A stretch of 64,000 nt of DNA, from contig NZ_CP014304.1 of assembly GCF_001562275.1 (NCBI RefSeq), forward strand, positions 1,612,001-1,676,000. The letters are read 5' to 3'. This stretch comes from Hymenobacter sp. PAMC 26628 (lineage in GTDB: Bacteria > Bacteroidota > Bacteroidia > Cytophagales > Hymenobacteraceae). Positions 27,048-34,543 of the stretch are shown here, piece by piece; within the stretch, counting starts at the first letter, position 1; each line of letters begins with the position of its first letter. The notes under the pieces are model-generated. The model did no database searches and was not told the DNA's origin. It saw only the letters and a program-made list of their open reading frames with translations. A program made the position numbers and the translations under genes.

Positions 27048-28454
27048 CTAAGCTGGGGCTTCCAGGGGCCATTCCAGCCACACCTGGGTGCCCTGGCCCG
27101 GCTCGCTGGCCAGGCGCACGGTGCCGCCGTGCAGGGCCATGATGCGGGCCGTGAGGGGCAGCCCGATGCCGTGGCCCGGCACGGCCCGCGCCGCCGCCGC
27201 CCGGAAGAACGGCACGAACACCTGCGCCAAATCGGCGGCGTGCAGGCCGGGGCCCTCGTCGGCCACCAGCAGGGTGAGGCGAGCGGGCCCCGGCGCCAGC
27301 GTGGCCGTAACGGTGCCTCCGCCGGCCGAAAACTTGCACGCGTTGTCGAGCACGTTCAGCACGGCCGCCAGCAGCAGGGCCTCGTTGCCGCGCACGGCGA
27401 AGGCGTCGGCCGCGTCAGCGTCGCCAAAGGCCAAATCGACGCGGCAGGTGGGGTAGCGGCGCAGCACCTGCTCATGGGCCAGCAGTAGCAGCTCGTCGAG
27501 GGGCACGGCCGCCATGGGCACCTGCGAGGGGTCGTCGGAGGCGCGGGCAATTTGCAGCAGGCCGTTGGTCAGCTCGTTGAGGCGCCGGGCCGAGTCGAGA
27601 GTGCGTTGCAGCACGCGGCGGTACTCGGCCGGGGGCCGCTCGGCTTGCAGCAGAGCCACCTCCAGCTCGCCGATGAGGGCCGTGAGCGGCGTGCGCAGCT
27701 CGTGCGAGGCGTCGCGCACAAAGGTGCGCTGCCCGGCAAAGGCCGATTCGAGCCGGTCGAGCAGGCGGTTGAAGCGCTGGGCCAGGCGGCCAATTTCGTC
27801 GGCGCGGCCTGCGGCGGGCGTCAGGCGCTGGCCCAGGTCAGTGGCCGTGATGCCGTCCACTTCGCGCACCATGCGCCGCAACGGGCGGAGGGCCTGCCCG
27901 GCAAAGCCCCACCCGCCGAGGCCCGTCACGGCCAGGGCCGCCAGCAGGCCCGCGGCCAGCAGCTGCCGCAGCTGGGCCAGCTGCTGGCGGCTGTCCTCGT
28001 CTACCGACGAGGCCACCACCACCAGGGGCCCCAGGCGGGCGTCGCGGTAGAGCAGGCCCACGGTTTCGTGGTAGTTGGTTTCGGGCTCGAGCACGGCGCG
28101 GCCGGTGCGGCGCACCTCGGCCAGCCAAGCGGCGGGCACCGCGCGCCCGGGCCCCTGCCCCTCGCGGAACACCAGGCGGCCGGCGGCGTCGTACACCCGG
28201 CCTTCCTCGGCGGGCAGCGTGCGGTAGAGTTGCTGCAAGTAGCGGCGGTAGGCGGCGCGGTGGCCGGCGTCGGCGGCTTCTTCCTGGCCGGCGGCGTAGG
28301 CGTGGCCCACCACCAGCGTGCGCTTGAATAAACTTTGGGTAAAAAGCGTGCGCCGCGACTGCTGCGTGGCCACGTAAATGACCAGCGCAAACAGCAGCAG
28401 CGTAACGGCCAGAATAGCCCCGAATTGGAGCGCCAAGCGCAGGCGAATGGACAC
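27048..28454 (-). CDS. Two-component sensor histidine kinase
   Basis: From a GTG at 28454 the protein has 468 residues. TM1 lies at about 8-28, with a periplasmic sensor of ~110 residues, TM2 and a HAMP linker (PLRRMVREVDGIT). The HisKA phosphoacceptor is in FVRDASHELRTPLTALI. HATPase motifs are NVLDNACKF (N box), ADEGPGL (G1) and GHGIGLPLTARIMALHGG (G2). It is an EnvZ/CusS-type membrane kinase partnered with the OmpR-type regulator gene upstream. A longer in-frame start exists, but it would run into repeat DNA and lacks family-like sequence. A dispersed palindrome sits between the two genes. Confidence 0.9.
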   Translation of the reverse strand: MSIRLRLALQFGAILAVTLLLFALVIYVATQQSRRTLFTQSLFKRTLVVGHAYAAGQEEAADAGHRAAYRRYLQQLYRTLPAEEGRVYDAAGRLVFREGQGPGRAVPAAWLAEVRRTGRAVLEPETNYHETVGLLYRDARLGPLVVVASSVDEDSRQQLAQLRQLLAAGLLAALAVTGLGGWGFAGQALRPLRRMVREVDGITATDLGQRLTPAAGRADEIGRLAQRFNRLLDRLESAFAGQRTFVRDASHELRTPLTALIGELEVALLQAERPPAEYRRVLQRTLDSARRLNELTNGLLQIARASDDPSQVPMAAVPLDELLLLAHEQVLRRYPTCRVDLAFGDADAADAFAVRGNEALLLAAVLNVLDNACKFSAGGGTVTATLAPGPARLTLLVADEGPGLHAADLAQVFVPFFRAAAARAVPGHGIGLPLTARIMALHGGTVRLASEPGQGTQVWLEWPLEAPA

Positions 28455-28460
28455 GGCAGG

Positions 28461-28683
28461 GATTTTAAATGTGCAGGATGTGCAGGATGTGGGAAATGGG
28501 GCCCCCAACCGATCAAAAGGCCGTCATGCAGCGCGCAGCGAAGCATCTTTCCCGCGTAACTAATCAGGATTACTGGCGCGGGAAAGATGCTTCGCTGCGC
28601 GCTGCATGACGGCCCTTTGGCATTCCGATTTCATTCACAGAACCACACTCCGCGCATCGCCACATTCGCCCACATTAAAAAAT
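28461..28683. repeat. Outer imperfect inverted repeat enclosing the 28519-28614 palindrome
   Basis: The left arm begins at 28461 (GATTTTAAATGTGCAGGATG) and the right arm, read in reverse complement from 28683, is GATTTTTTAATGTGGGCGAATG. The shared unit resembles the AATGTGCGGGATGTGG arm of the repeat at 57393-57475. One palindrome family therefore appears nested inside another between the regulator and kinase genes. The arms are imperfect. Confidence 0.5.
28519..28614. repeat. Perfect inverted repeat (38-bp arms), family A palindrome
   Basis: The arms at 28519-28556 and 28577-28614 are exact reverse complements and include GGCCGTCATGCAGCGCGCAG and GAAGCATCTTTCCCGCG. It shares almost all of its arm with the copy at 2175-2263. 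It lies between a response regulator gene and its kinase gene on the same strand, where it could attenuate kinase expression. Confidence 0.92.
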
Positions 28684-29363
28684 CAGTCCTCGGTTTTCAT
28701 CATGTAGCCCATGCCCACCAGCGTGTGGATGAGCTTGGTGTCGAAGCCTTTGTCGATTTTTTTGCGCAGGAAATTGATGTACACGTCCACCACGTTCGAG
28801 CCGGTGTCGAAGCTCAGGTCCCAAACGTGCTCCAGCAAGTCGGCGCGGCCCACCACCCGGTTTTGGTGGCGCAGTAGGTATTCGAGCAGGGCAAACTCGC
28901 GGGCCGTGAGTTGCACGGCCTGGCCGGCGCGCGTTACGCGCTTGGCGGCGGGGTCGAGGGTGAGGTCGGCCAGGTGCAGGGGCGCGGCGGGGGCGGGGGC
29001 CTCGGTGCGGCGGCGCACCAGGGCCCGCAGGCGCGCCAGCAGCTCCTCAAAGGCGAAGGGCTTCACGAGGTAGTCGTCGGCCCCGGCGTCGAGGCCCCGG
29101 ATTTTATCGTCCGTTTCGCCCAGCGCCGTCAGTATCAGGATGGGCACGCCCGCGTCGTGGGCCCGCACCTGGCGGCACACCTCCAGCCCGCCCAGCCCGG
29201 GCAGCAACTGGTCGAGGATGAGGCAGTCGTAGCGCGTGGCCTGCGCCCGGGTCAGCCCCAGCAGGCCATCGGCGGCCAGGTCCACGGTGTAGCCCTGCTC
29301 GCTGAGGCCCTGGTGCAGAAACGCGGCCACGGAAGGTTCGTCTTCGACTAATAGAATGCGCAT
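28683..29363 (-). CDS. OmpR/PhoB-family response regulator
   Basis: This 226-residue protein has an N-terminal receiver with acidic pair D9/E10-type wording in MRILLVEDEPSV, the phosphoacceptor in LILDQLLPG and the conserved Lys in LVKPF. The C-terminal winged helix has LTAREFALLEYLLRHQNRV and YINFLRKKID, ending GVGYMMK-like as VGMGYMMKTED. It should be a DNA-binding transcription factor activated by the kinase at 27048-28454. The start at 29363 places Met next to RILLVEDE. The gene is first in a minus-strand series followed by kinase, SulP transporter and carbonic anhydrase. Confidence 0.93.
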   Translation of the reverse strand: MRILLVEDEPSVAAFLHQGLSEQGYTVDLAADGLLGLTRAQATRYDCLILDQLLPGLGGLEVCRQVRAHDAGVPILILTALGETDDKIRGLDAGADDYLVKPFAFEELLARLRALVRRRTEAPAPAAPLHLADLTLDPAAKRVTRAGQAVQLTAREFALLEYLLRHQNRVVGRADLLEHVWDLSFDTGSNVVDVYINFLRKKIDKGFDTKLIHTLVGMGYMMKTED

Positions 29364-29474
29364 GGAATCGATAAATGGGGGCCCCAAAGGAACGTGCCGG
29401 CCGCTTAAGACCGGTCATAAGCTCAGCTTAACGGTGAACTTTTGAATTGACTTTGCGTTTGCGGACGAAAATAC

Positions 29475-30209
29475 ATGGCTGAATTATCTGCGTACCCCGA
29501 CCTGATTCCCACCTACGAGCCCCACCGCCTGAAGGCCCTGCGCCAGTACCAGGTGCTGAGCGTACCCGGCCAGCAGCTCTTCAACGACCTGGTGAGCATC
29601 GTGGCCAAGCTTTTTGGCGTGCCCGTTGCCCTGGTGTCGCTGGTGGAGGCCGAGGAAGTCGTCTTCGCCGGCAACGTGGGCCTACCCGGCCTCGAGCGGG
29701 TAGCGCGGCCCGACAGCCTGTGTTCGGTGGCCGTTTTGCAAGACGGCGTGACGGTGTACGAAAACCTGCTGGTGCGCCCCTGCCAACTCACCAACCCTGG
29801 CGCGGCGGCGGCGCTGGACCTGCAGTTCTACGCCGGCCAGCCCCTGCGCTCGGCCGACGGCTTTGCCATCGGCACGCTGTGCGTGATGGACCACGCCCCG
29901 CGCACGTTTTCGGCCGAAGAAAGCGTGCTGCTGGCTAGCCTCGGCGACGTGGCCACGGCCCTGCTCGACCTGCGCGTGGCCCTGGAAACAGACCCCGACC
30001 TGGCTGCCGCCCTGCGCCAGCGCGTCGACGCGCGCATCGACCAGTCGCTCACCCGCATCGACACCCTGGCCTCGCTCCAGCAATGGGAAGCCACGCCCGA
30101 CACGGAGGCCGCTCTCGGCTACCGCCGCTCCAGCCGCGAAGAGGCCACCCAAGTAGTGCGCGTGCTGCACGCCGAGCTGCGCCAAACCCTGGCCGACCTG
30201 CACCGCTAG
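29475..30209 (+). CDS. GAF-domain sensory protein
   Basis: This 244-residue cytoplasmic protein has a GAF domain at about 20-165. Wording such as EPHRLKALRQYQVLSVPGQQ, VALVSLVEAEEVVFAGNVG, CSVAVLQDGVTVYENL and GFAIGTLCVMDHAPRTF is typical of stand-alone GAF proteins of Bacteroidota and cyanobacterial-type sensors. A helical C-terminal region of ~75 residues follows, without kinase or cyclase motifs. It probably binds a small ligand or signals by protein contact. It is divergent from the OmpR-type regulator gene 110 bp away. Confidence 0.85.
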   Translation: MAELSAYPDLIPTYEPHRLKALRQYQVLSVPGQQLFNDLVSIVAKLFGVPVALVSLVEAEEVVFAGNVGLPGLERVARPDSLCSVAVLQDGVTVYENLLVRPCQLTNPGAAAALDLQFYAGQPLRSADGFAIGTLCVMDHAPRTFSAEESVLLASLGDVATALLDLRVALETDPDLAAALRQRVDARIDQSLTRIDTLASLQQWEATPDTEAALGYRRSSREEATQVVRVLHAELRQTLADLHR

Positions 30210-30229
30210 CGCTGGGGCCCCCGCCGCCG

Positions 30230-30237
30230 TACCTTTG
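30230..30237 (+). promoter_or_regulatory. Bacteroidota -7-like promoter element TACCTTTG for the riboswitch transcript
   Basis: This is an exact TAnnTTTG match. Transcription would start near 30243, about 25 nt before the first paired base of the SAM riboswitch aptamer. It lies just after the GAF gene stop (30209). No clear -33 TTTG partner is present. Confidence 0.5.
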
Positions 30238-30268
30238 CCCGGCAACGCTGCGGTGCGCCGCGGGTTGT

Positions 30269-30360
30269 TTTTATAAAGAGGCGCCGAGAGACAGGCTCGT
30301 TGACGCGCCGGCAACCCCCCGCCTTTGGCGGGCCCGGTGCCAAGGCCTGGTTCTATAAAA
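30269..30360 (+). ncRNA. SAM-I (S-box) riboswitch aptamer
   Basis: P1 pairs TTTTATA (30269-30275) with TATAAAA (30354-30360). P2 starts with GGCGC pairing with GCGCC and encloses the kink-turn-type segment GAGAGACAGGCTCGTTGAC. The invariant core CCGGCAACC follows, then P3 (CCCGCC-TTT-GGCGGG), then GGTGCCAAGGCC, matching the S-box consensus GGUGCuAAwuCC. Order and spacing of these blocks match the SAM-I family. It should sense S-adenosylmethionine and switch off the downstream amino-acid permease gene. Confidence 0.88.
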
Positions 30361-30487
30361 CGCGCTGCCGTGCTATACCTACCCCTTTTGTTGCCCCTTT
30401 TGCCAGCCGTAGCCGGCCGCCGCCCCATGCGCGTACCCGTCGGCTGTTGTTGCCGCGCGGGGTGCCGGGCCGCCGGGTAGGGCCCCC

Positions 30488-30528
30488 GGCCGGCCCAGGG
30501 CTGGCCTTGCATTAATCTTTCTTTTTTG
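30488..30528 (+). terminator. Candidate expression-platform hairpin of the SAM leader
   Basis: GGCCGGCCC and GGGCTGGCC can form a GC-rich stem with a small loop (30488-30506), followed after a gap by CTTTCTTTTTTG. It lies 130 nt after the aptamer and about 85 nt before the permease start. The T-run is not adjacent to the stem, and I did not find a clear anti-terminator, so the switching mechanism is open. Confidence 0.4.
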
Positions 30529-30613
30529 TGGGGAGTGGTTTGGATGGGGCCCCGGGGCCCTGGCCGTCCCCTTGTTTACCGCCCGGCCCGCGCTGGGCCC
30601 CGAGTTTTTAGTT

Positions 30614-32077
30614 ATGCTGAAAAAATCACTGGCCCTGTTGCAGCGCGAAGCGGCCGAAACCGGGGGCAATACCCTCAAGCGTACCCTCAACGGCTTCAGC
30701 CTCATTGCCATCGGCATCGGCGTCATCATCGGCGCGGGCCTGTTTTCGCTTACCGGCATCGCGGCGGCCAACAACGCCGGGCCCGCCGTCACGCTCTCCT
30801 TCGTGGTGGCGGCCGTGGGCTGCGCTTTTTCGGCGCTGTGCTACGCCGAGTTTGCCGCGCTGGTGCCCGTGTCGGGCTCGGCCTACACCTATTCCTACGC
30901 CACCATGGGCGAGCTGTTCGCCTGGATTATCGGCTGGGACCTGGTGCTCGAATACTCGGTGGGGGCCGCCACGGTGGCCATCAGCTGGTCGCAGTACCTC
31001 ATCAAGTTCCTGGGCAAGTACGGCCTGCACCTGCCGGCCCAGTTGGTGATGTCGCCCTTCGAGTCGGCCAAGCTGGCCGACGGCTCCAGCGTGACGGGCT
31101 ACGTAAACGTGCCGGCCATGCTGGTGGTGCTGGCCATCACGGCCATCGTCACGCGGGGCACGAAAGGGTCGGCCTGGTTCAACGCCCTGGTGGTGGCCCT
31201 GAAGGTGGCCGTGGTGCTGGTGTTCATCGCCCTAGGCTGGAAGTACATCGACCCTGCCAACTACCAGCCCTACATCCCGGCCAACACCGGCAAGTTCGGC
31301 GAGTTTGGCCTAAGCGGCATTTTGCGCGGGGCGGGGGTCATTTTCTTCGTCTTCATCGGCTTCGACATCGTGGCCACCATGGCCCAGGAAACCAAGAACC
31401 CGCAGCGCAACATGCCCATCGGCATCCTCGGCTCGCTGGCCGTTTGCACGGTGCTGTTCGTGCTCTTCGGCCACGTCCTCACCGGCTTAGCCAACTACTC
31501 GGAGTTCAAAAACAGCGCCGCGCCGGTGGCCATCGCCATCGAAAAAACGCCCTACGCCTGGCTCAGCTCGGCCGTGATCCTGGCCATTCTCATTGGCTAC
31601 ACGTCCGTCATTCTGGTCGATTTGCTGGGGCAGTCGCGGGTGTTTTTCTCGATGTCGCGCGACGGGCTGCTGCCGCCGGTGTTCTCCAAGCTGCACCCCA
31701 CGTTCAACACGCCGTTCCAGTCGAGCCTGCTGCTGGGCTCGTTCATTGCCGTGTTCGCGGGCTTCGTGCCCATCTCCGTGGTGGGCGAAATGACGAGCAT
31801 CGGCACGCTGCTGGCCTTCGTGATGGTGTGCCTGGGCGTGATGATTATGCGCCGCACCAACCCCGACGCGCCCCGCAGCTTCCGCACGCCGTGGGTGCCG
31901 GTGGTACCCATCCTGGGCATCGTGGTGTGCCTGGTGATGATGGCCTCGCTGCCCTGGGAAACCTGGCTGCGCCTGTTCGTGTGGCTGGCCATCGGCCTAG
32001 CCATCTACTTCGGCTACGGCAAGAAAAACAGCAAGCTGCGCCAGGCCCAGGAGCGCGGCGACGCCGATTCGCAGTAG
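30614..32077 (+). CDS. APC-family amino-acid permease under SAM riboswitch control
   Basis: This 487-residue inner-membrane protein has about 12 hydrophobic segments. The first segment carries the APC signature LIAIGIGVIIGAGLFSLTG, and later segments include GFDIVATMAQETKNPQRNMP and LGQSRVFFSMSRDGLLPP, wording of the YfnA/CAT-like cationic amino-acid transporter group. The Met at 30614 (MLKKSLALL) is preferred to an upstream in-frame start at 30572. The S-box leader places it in the methionine/SAM regulon, so uptake of methionine or a precursor is the simplest inference, even though the family itself is broad. It is convergent with the small gene at 32154. Confidence 0.92.
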   Translation: MLKKSLALLQREAAETGGNTLKRTLNGFSLIAIGIGVIIGAGLFSLTGIAAANNAGPAVTLSFVVAAVGCAFSALCYAEFAALVPVSGSAYTYSYATMGELFAWIIGWDLVLEYSVGAATVAISWSQYLIKFLGKYGLHLPAQLVMSPFESAKLADGSSVTGYVNVPAMLVVLAITAIVTRGTKGSAWFNALVVALKVAVVLVFIALGWKYIDPANYQPYIPANTGKFGEFGLSGILRGAGVIFFVFIGFDIVATMAQETKNPQRNMPIGILGSLAVCTVLFVLFGHVLTGLANYSEFKNSAAPVAIAIEKTPYAWLSSAVILAILIGYTSVILVDLLGQSRVFFSMSRDGLLPPVFSKLHPTFNTPFQSSLLLGSFIAVFAGFVPISVVGEMTSIGTLLAFVMVCLGVMIMRRTNPDAPRSFRTPWVPVVPILGIVVCLVMMASLPWETWLRLFVWLAIGLAIYFGYGKKNSKLRQAQERGDADSQ

Positions 32078-32153
32078 CCGGCGCCGGGCCGCGCGTTGCC
32101 TTTTCCAGGGGCCCCACGCGGCCTTGTTCGGCGGCGCGGGGGCCCCAGGGGGC

Positions 32154-32591
32154 TCACTTCTTTTGCTGCAACTGCTCGCGCAGCCACGCTTTGGCAACGT
32201 CGAGCGTGTGGTGTTGGCTGGAGGTGAGGCAGTAGGCTTCGGCGGCGGCCGCATTGGCGGAATACGTGCCCACCGAAATTTGCCCGAACACCGTTTCGGG
32301 TACCACTAAGCTTACGTGGCGGATGCCCGCGGCAGCGGCCCGCGGGTTCCAGTCGTCCTTCAGCCACTGCTGCGTTTCGGCGCGCACGGCGCCTAGTTGG
32401 CGAGTATCGGCCAGCCATCCCAGCGGCTTGCACTGGCGGGTTTTGGCTTCGTACAGCGCCAAGCCGCGGTCCAGCAAGGAGCGCAACTCGACGCTCCTTG
32501 CGAAACCGTGCCACTGCACGATGAGGCACGGCACCTCGGGGGCAAACAGCATGGAGCCGTAGGGCTCGGCGATGAGAACAACGTCGGACAT
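32154..32591 (-). CDS. Small STAS/SpoIIAA-like protein of unknown role
   Basis: This 145-residue soluble protein alternates short beta strands and helices (LIVQWHGFA, LRSLLDRGLALYEA, PLGWLADTRQLG, RHVSLVVPETVF). The final helix, TLDVAKAWLREQL, resembles SpoIIAA/STAS-like single-domain proteins common in Bacteroidota. No catalytic motif is apparent. It is followed on its strand only by the permease tail in the opposite orientation, so it is probably monocistronic. Assignment to the STAS-like fold is by pattern only. Confidence 0.6.
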   Translation of the reverse strand: MSDVVLIAEPYGSMLFAPEVPCLIVQWHGFARSVELRSLLDRGLALYEAKTRQCKPLGWLADTRQLGAVRAETQQWLKDDWNPRAAAAGIRHVSLVVPETVFGQISVGTYSANAAAAEAYCLTSSQHHTLDVAKAWLREQLQQKK

Positions 32592-32738
32592 AATAAAAAA
32601 GCAAACCAGGGAAAATGCAAACGCCGGGCCTGCTTTGCCTGCACCTAGGTACGGCCTCGGGCACCGAGGAGTGGGCCCAGTCCGACGAATTGATTTCCCC
32701 AGCCCGCCAATGCCGGCATTTACCGGTTAAAGCGCGAG

Positions 32739-32786
32739 CCCCAGCAAAAACGGCTGCCAGATTTCTGGCAGCCGTTTTTGCTGGGG
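32739..32786 (-). terminator. Perfect intrinsic terminator after the YsnF-like gene
   Basis: CCCCAGCAAAAACGGCTGCC plus AG (32739-32760) pairs perfectly across 22 bp with 32765-32786. The T5 tract lies within the stem arm. It sits just downstream of the stop at 32809. Confidence 0.85.
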
Positions 32787-32808
32787 CCCTGGGGCCTTAC
32801 GCAGCAGC

Positions 32809-33699
32809 TTATAACTTGCCAGTGCTGTTGTTCTGGTCGTTGTCCGCAGCGGTCCGGGCCCCGCCCAGGTTTTCCACCTCCACATCGGTTTTGCGCACCG
32901 TGTCGTGAATGGTTTCCACGCGTTCCGTGGCGGTTTTGTCAATGCTGACTTCGCCCACCACGCGGGCTTCCTTGGCCACAATGGCGCGCTCAGCTTGCTC
33001 CGTCACGCTGATTTCGCCTTCTTTGAAGGCCGCAAAATCGGCTTCGGTCGCGGGGCGGTTCACTTCGGTTCGGTTCACGTTCACGTGTTCTTCGCGCAGG
33101 CGCACGCTTTCTTCCACGGGGCGTTCGATGATGCGGGTGCGGATGCGGGCCCCGCCGGTCTGCTCTACGCGCTTGCCAACTTGCAAGTTCTCCTCGATGA
33201 TGTTCAGCTTCTGGGTACCCTCGGCGGTGCCGCCGGTGGCCTGTTGGGACCCGGTTGCCGCATAGCCCTGGGCGGCGGCCTGTTCGTGCACGTCGATGGC
33301 CCCGTACTGGTCGAGGATGTCGCGGGCGCGCTCGGCTTCGTCGGCCGTGGCGGCGTGCACCGTCACCACCGAGCTGCCGCTGCGGGCCACCCCGGTGTAT
33401 GCCCGGGCGTCGTCGTTGTCGTCGCCCCCGAACAGGTTACTAAAAAAGTTGCCGATGCCGTCCTCGGCCTTGCCGGCCACGCGGGCCGTGGCATCGACGG
33501 CGCCTTCGGTGGCCGTGCCGCTGGCGTTCTGGTAATCCGAGGGGTCGTTGTTGCGGCCGCTGCCGGCACTGCTGGCGCCGCCCTGCTGCTGGGCGGCCAC
33601 GTCTACGTTGTCGCGCACGAAGCCGGCGCTGGTGAGTTGCTGAACGGCCTGCTGCGCTTCGGAAGCGCTGTTGAATAAGCCTACTACTGTTTGTGCCAT
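32809..33699 (-). CDS. YsnF/AvaK-type stress protein (YflT-like N-domain plus DUF2382)
   Basis: This 296-residue protein has an N-terminal ~45 residues (VVGLFNSASEAQQAVQQL) of the general-stress YflT/17M type. A low-complexity Gly/Asn/Asp linker follows, then a ferredoxin-like stretch (SSVVTVHAATADEAERARDI). The C-terminal DUF2382 domain (about 180-285) has NIIEENLQVGKRVEQTGG and SVRLREEHVNVNRTEVNRP. DUF2382 proteins are stress-associated, with unknown biochemistry. The start at 33699 follows the family pattern; upstream in-frame codons are His/Phe-rich non-family sequence. A second DUF2382 gene lies 57 bp upstream on the same strand. Confidence 0.85.
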   Translation of the reverse strand: MAQTVVGLFNSASEAQQAVQQLTSAGFVRDNVDVAAQQQGGASSAGSGRNNDPSDYQNASGTATEGAVDATARVAGKAEDGIGNFFSNLFGGDDNDDARAYTGVARSGSSVVTVHAATADEAERARDILDQYGAIDVHEQAAAQGYAATGSQQATGGTAEGTQKLNIIEENLQVGKRVEQTGGARIRTRIIERPVEESVRLREEHVNVNRTEVNRPATEADFAAFKEGEISVTEQAERAIVAKEARVVGEVSIDKTATERVETIHDTVRKTDVEVENLGGARTAADNDQNNSTGKL

Positions 33700-33756
33700 G
33701 GGAAAGAAGGAATGGGAAAGGGGTGGAAAGTGGAAATGGTGAAAACGATGCAAGGA

Positions 33757-34185
33757 TTAGGGCTGCGGAGGTGCGGGCGGGGAGGCCACCCGCTCATAAT
33801 GCACTTCTTCGCGGCGCAGCTCCACGGTTTGGGGAGTGTGGGTGTTGAATACCTGCGTGCGCACGTGCAGTTCTTCGACCAGCAGCAGGCGCTTGGTGAT
33901 AACAATTTCTTCCCGTAATACGGGCAGGATCATCGTTTCGCCTTCGTAGCGGACGGCCGGAGCCTCGTCTACGTAGCGGTTCACGGCAATGCGCTGCACG
34001 TTGACTTGTTCCTCGCGCAAAGGCACGTCGACGGTTTGAGTTTCCGTGTGCACGTGCTTGCGGATGACCACGCGGCCCGTTTCCACCGTTTGTTTTTCCA
34101 GACGGACCACCTCCTCAATCACGGGCACCACTAAGGGCACGGAGTCGAGCGGTAGCGGGTCGTTGGTAGGATCGGTGGGCTGCAT
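33757..34185 (-). CDS. DUF2382 (YsnF/AvaK) domain protein
   Basis: This 142-residue protein is almost entirely a DUF2382 domain: VPVIEEVVRLEKQTVETGRV, VRIRKHV-like VVIRKHVHTETQTVD, VPLREEQVNVQRIAVNR and ILPVLREEIVITKRLLL. It lacks the N-terminal YflT-like part of its downstream partner. The two likely form one stress-induced operon. The start at 34185 is chosen because upstream in-frame sequence is Arg/Cys-rich and not family-like. Function of the domain is unknown. Confidence 0.85.
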   Translation of the reverse strand: MQPTDPTNDPLPLDSVPLVVPVIEEVVRLEKQTVETGRVVIRKHVHTETQTVDVPLREEQVNVQRIAVNRYVDEAPAVRYEGETMILPVLREEIVITKRLLLVEELHVRTQVFNTHTPQTVELRREEVHYERVASPPAPPQP

Positions 34186-34543
34186 AAGCGCTAGTACGCG
34201 GCGCCTACAGTAGGGTTCAGTAGTACGCGCAAAAGCCCGAATTATATTATAATCATCTGGCATTCATAATATTATCGAAATGTTAAGGCCCCAGGCAATA
34301 GGCCCCGGTGGGCGCGGCATTAGGTTTTGTAAATCAATTATTTGTTGTCGGTAAGGTGCTGCTTTTACTTCTCCTTTGGGCCCCACCGGTGGGTTCTAAC
34401 TGACTTTTTCGCGGTTACTTTTACTGGTTGCTTCGCTGCTCAGTTAATCAGCGGCTCAGTTTATTTAGCATATTATTTAGCATAACTCGTGATAGTCTGC
34501 ATTGCCGAAAAGCCCAGCCTTCTCTTTCAGCCCGCCGCCTTGC
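34186..34543. other. Divergent intergenic region with AT-rich promoter DNA and a copy of the topB start
   Basis: The stretch 34240-34350 upstream of the DUF2382 operon is AT-rich. On the plus side TTTATTTAGCATATTATTTAG (broken at 20) near 34460-34481 is a likely promoter zone. It is followed at 34488-34518 by a 31-bp near-copy of the topB gene start. That copy can be read as a short peptide start (MIVCIAEKPS) but runs into unrelated sequence. Confidence 0.5.
34488..34518 (+). repeat. 31-bp direct repeat, copy 1: duplicated 5' end of topB
   Basis: This segment matches 35556-35586 in 30 of 31 positions; the difference is an A at 34494 where the other copy has T. It would encode the first ten residues of topoisomerase III (VIVCIAEKPS with GTG start) but then diverges. 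Sequence to the left of the two copies is unrelated. Confidence 0.9.
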
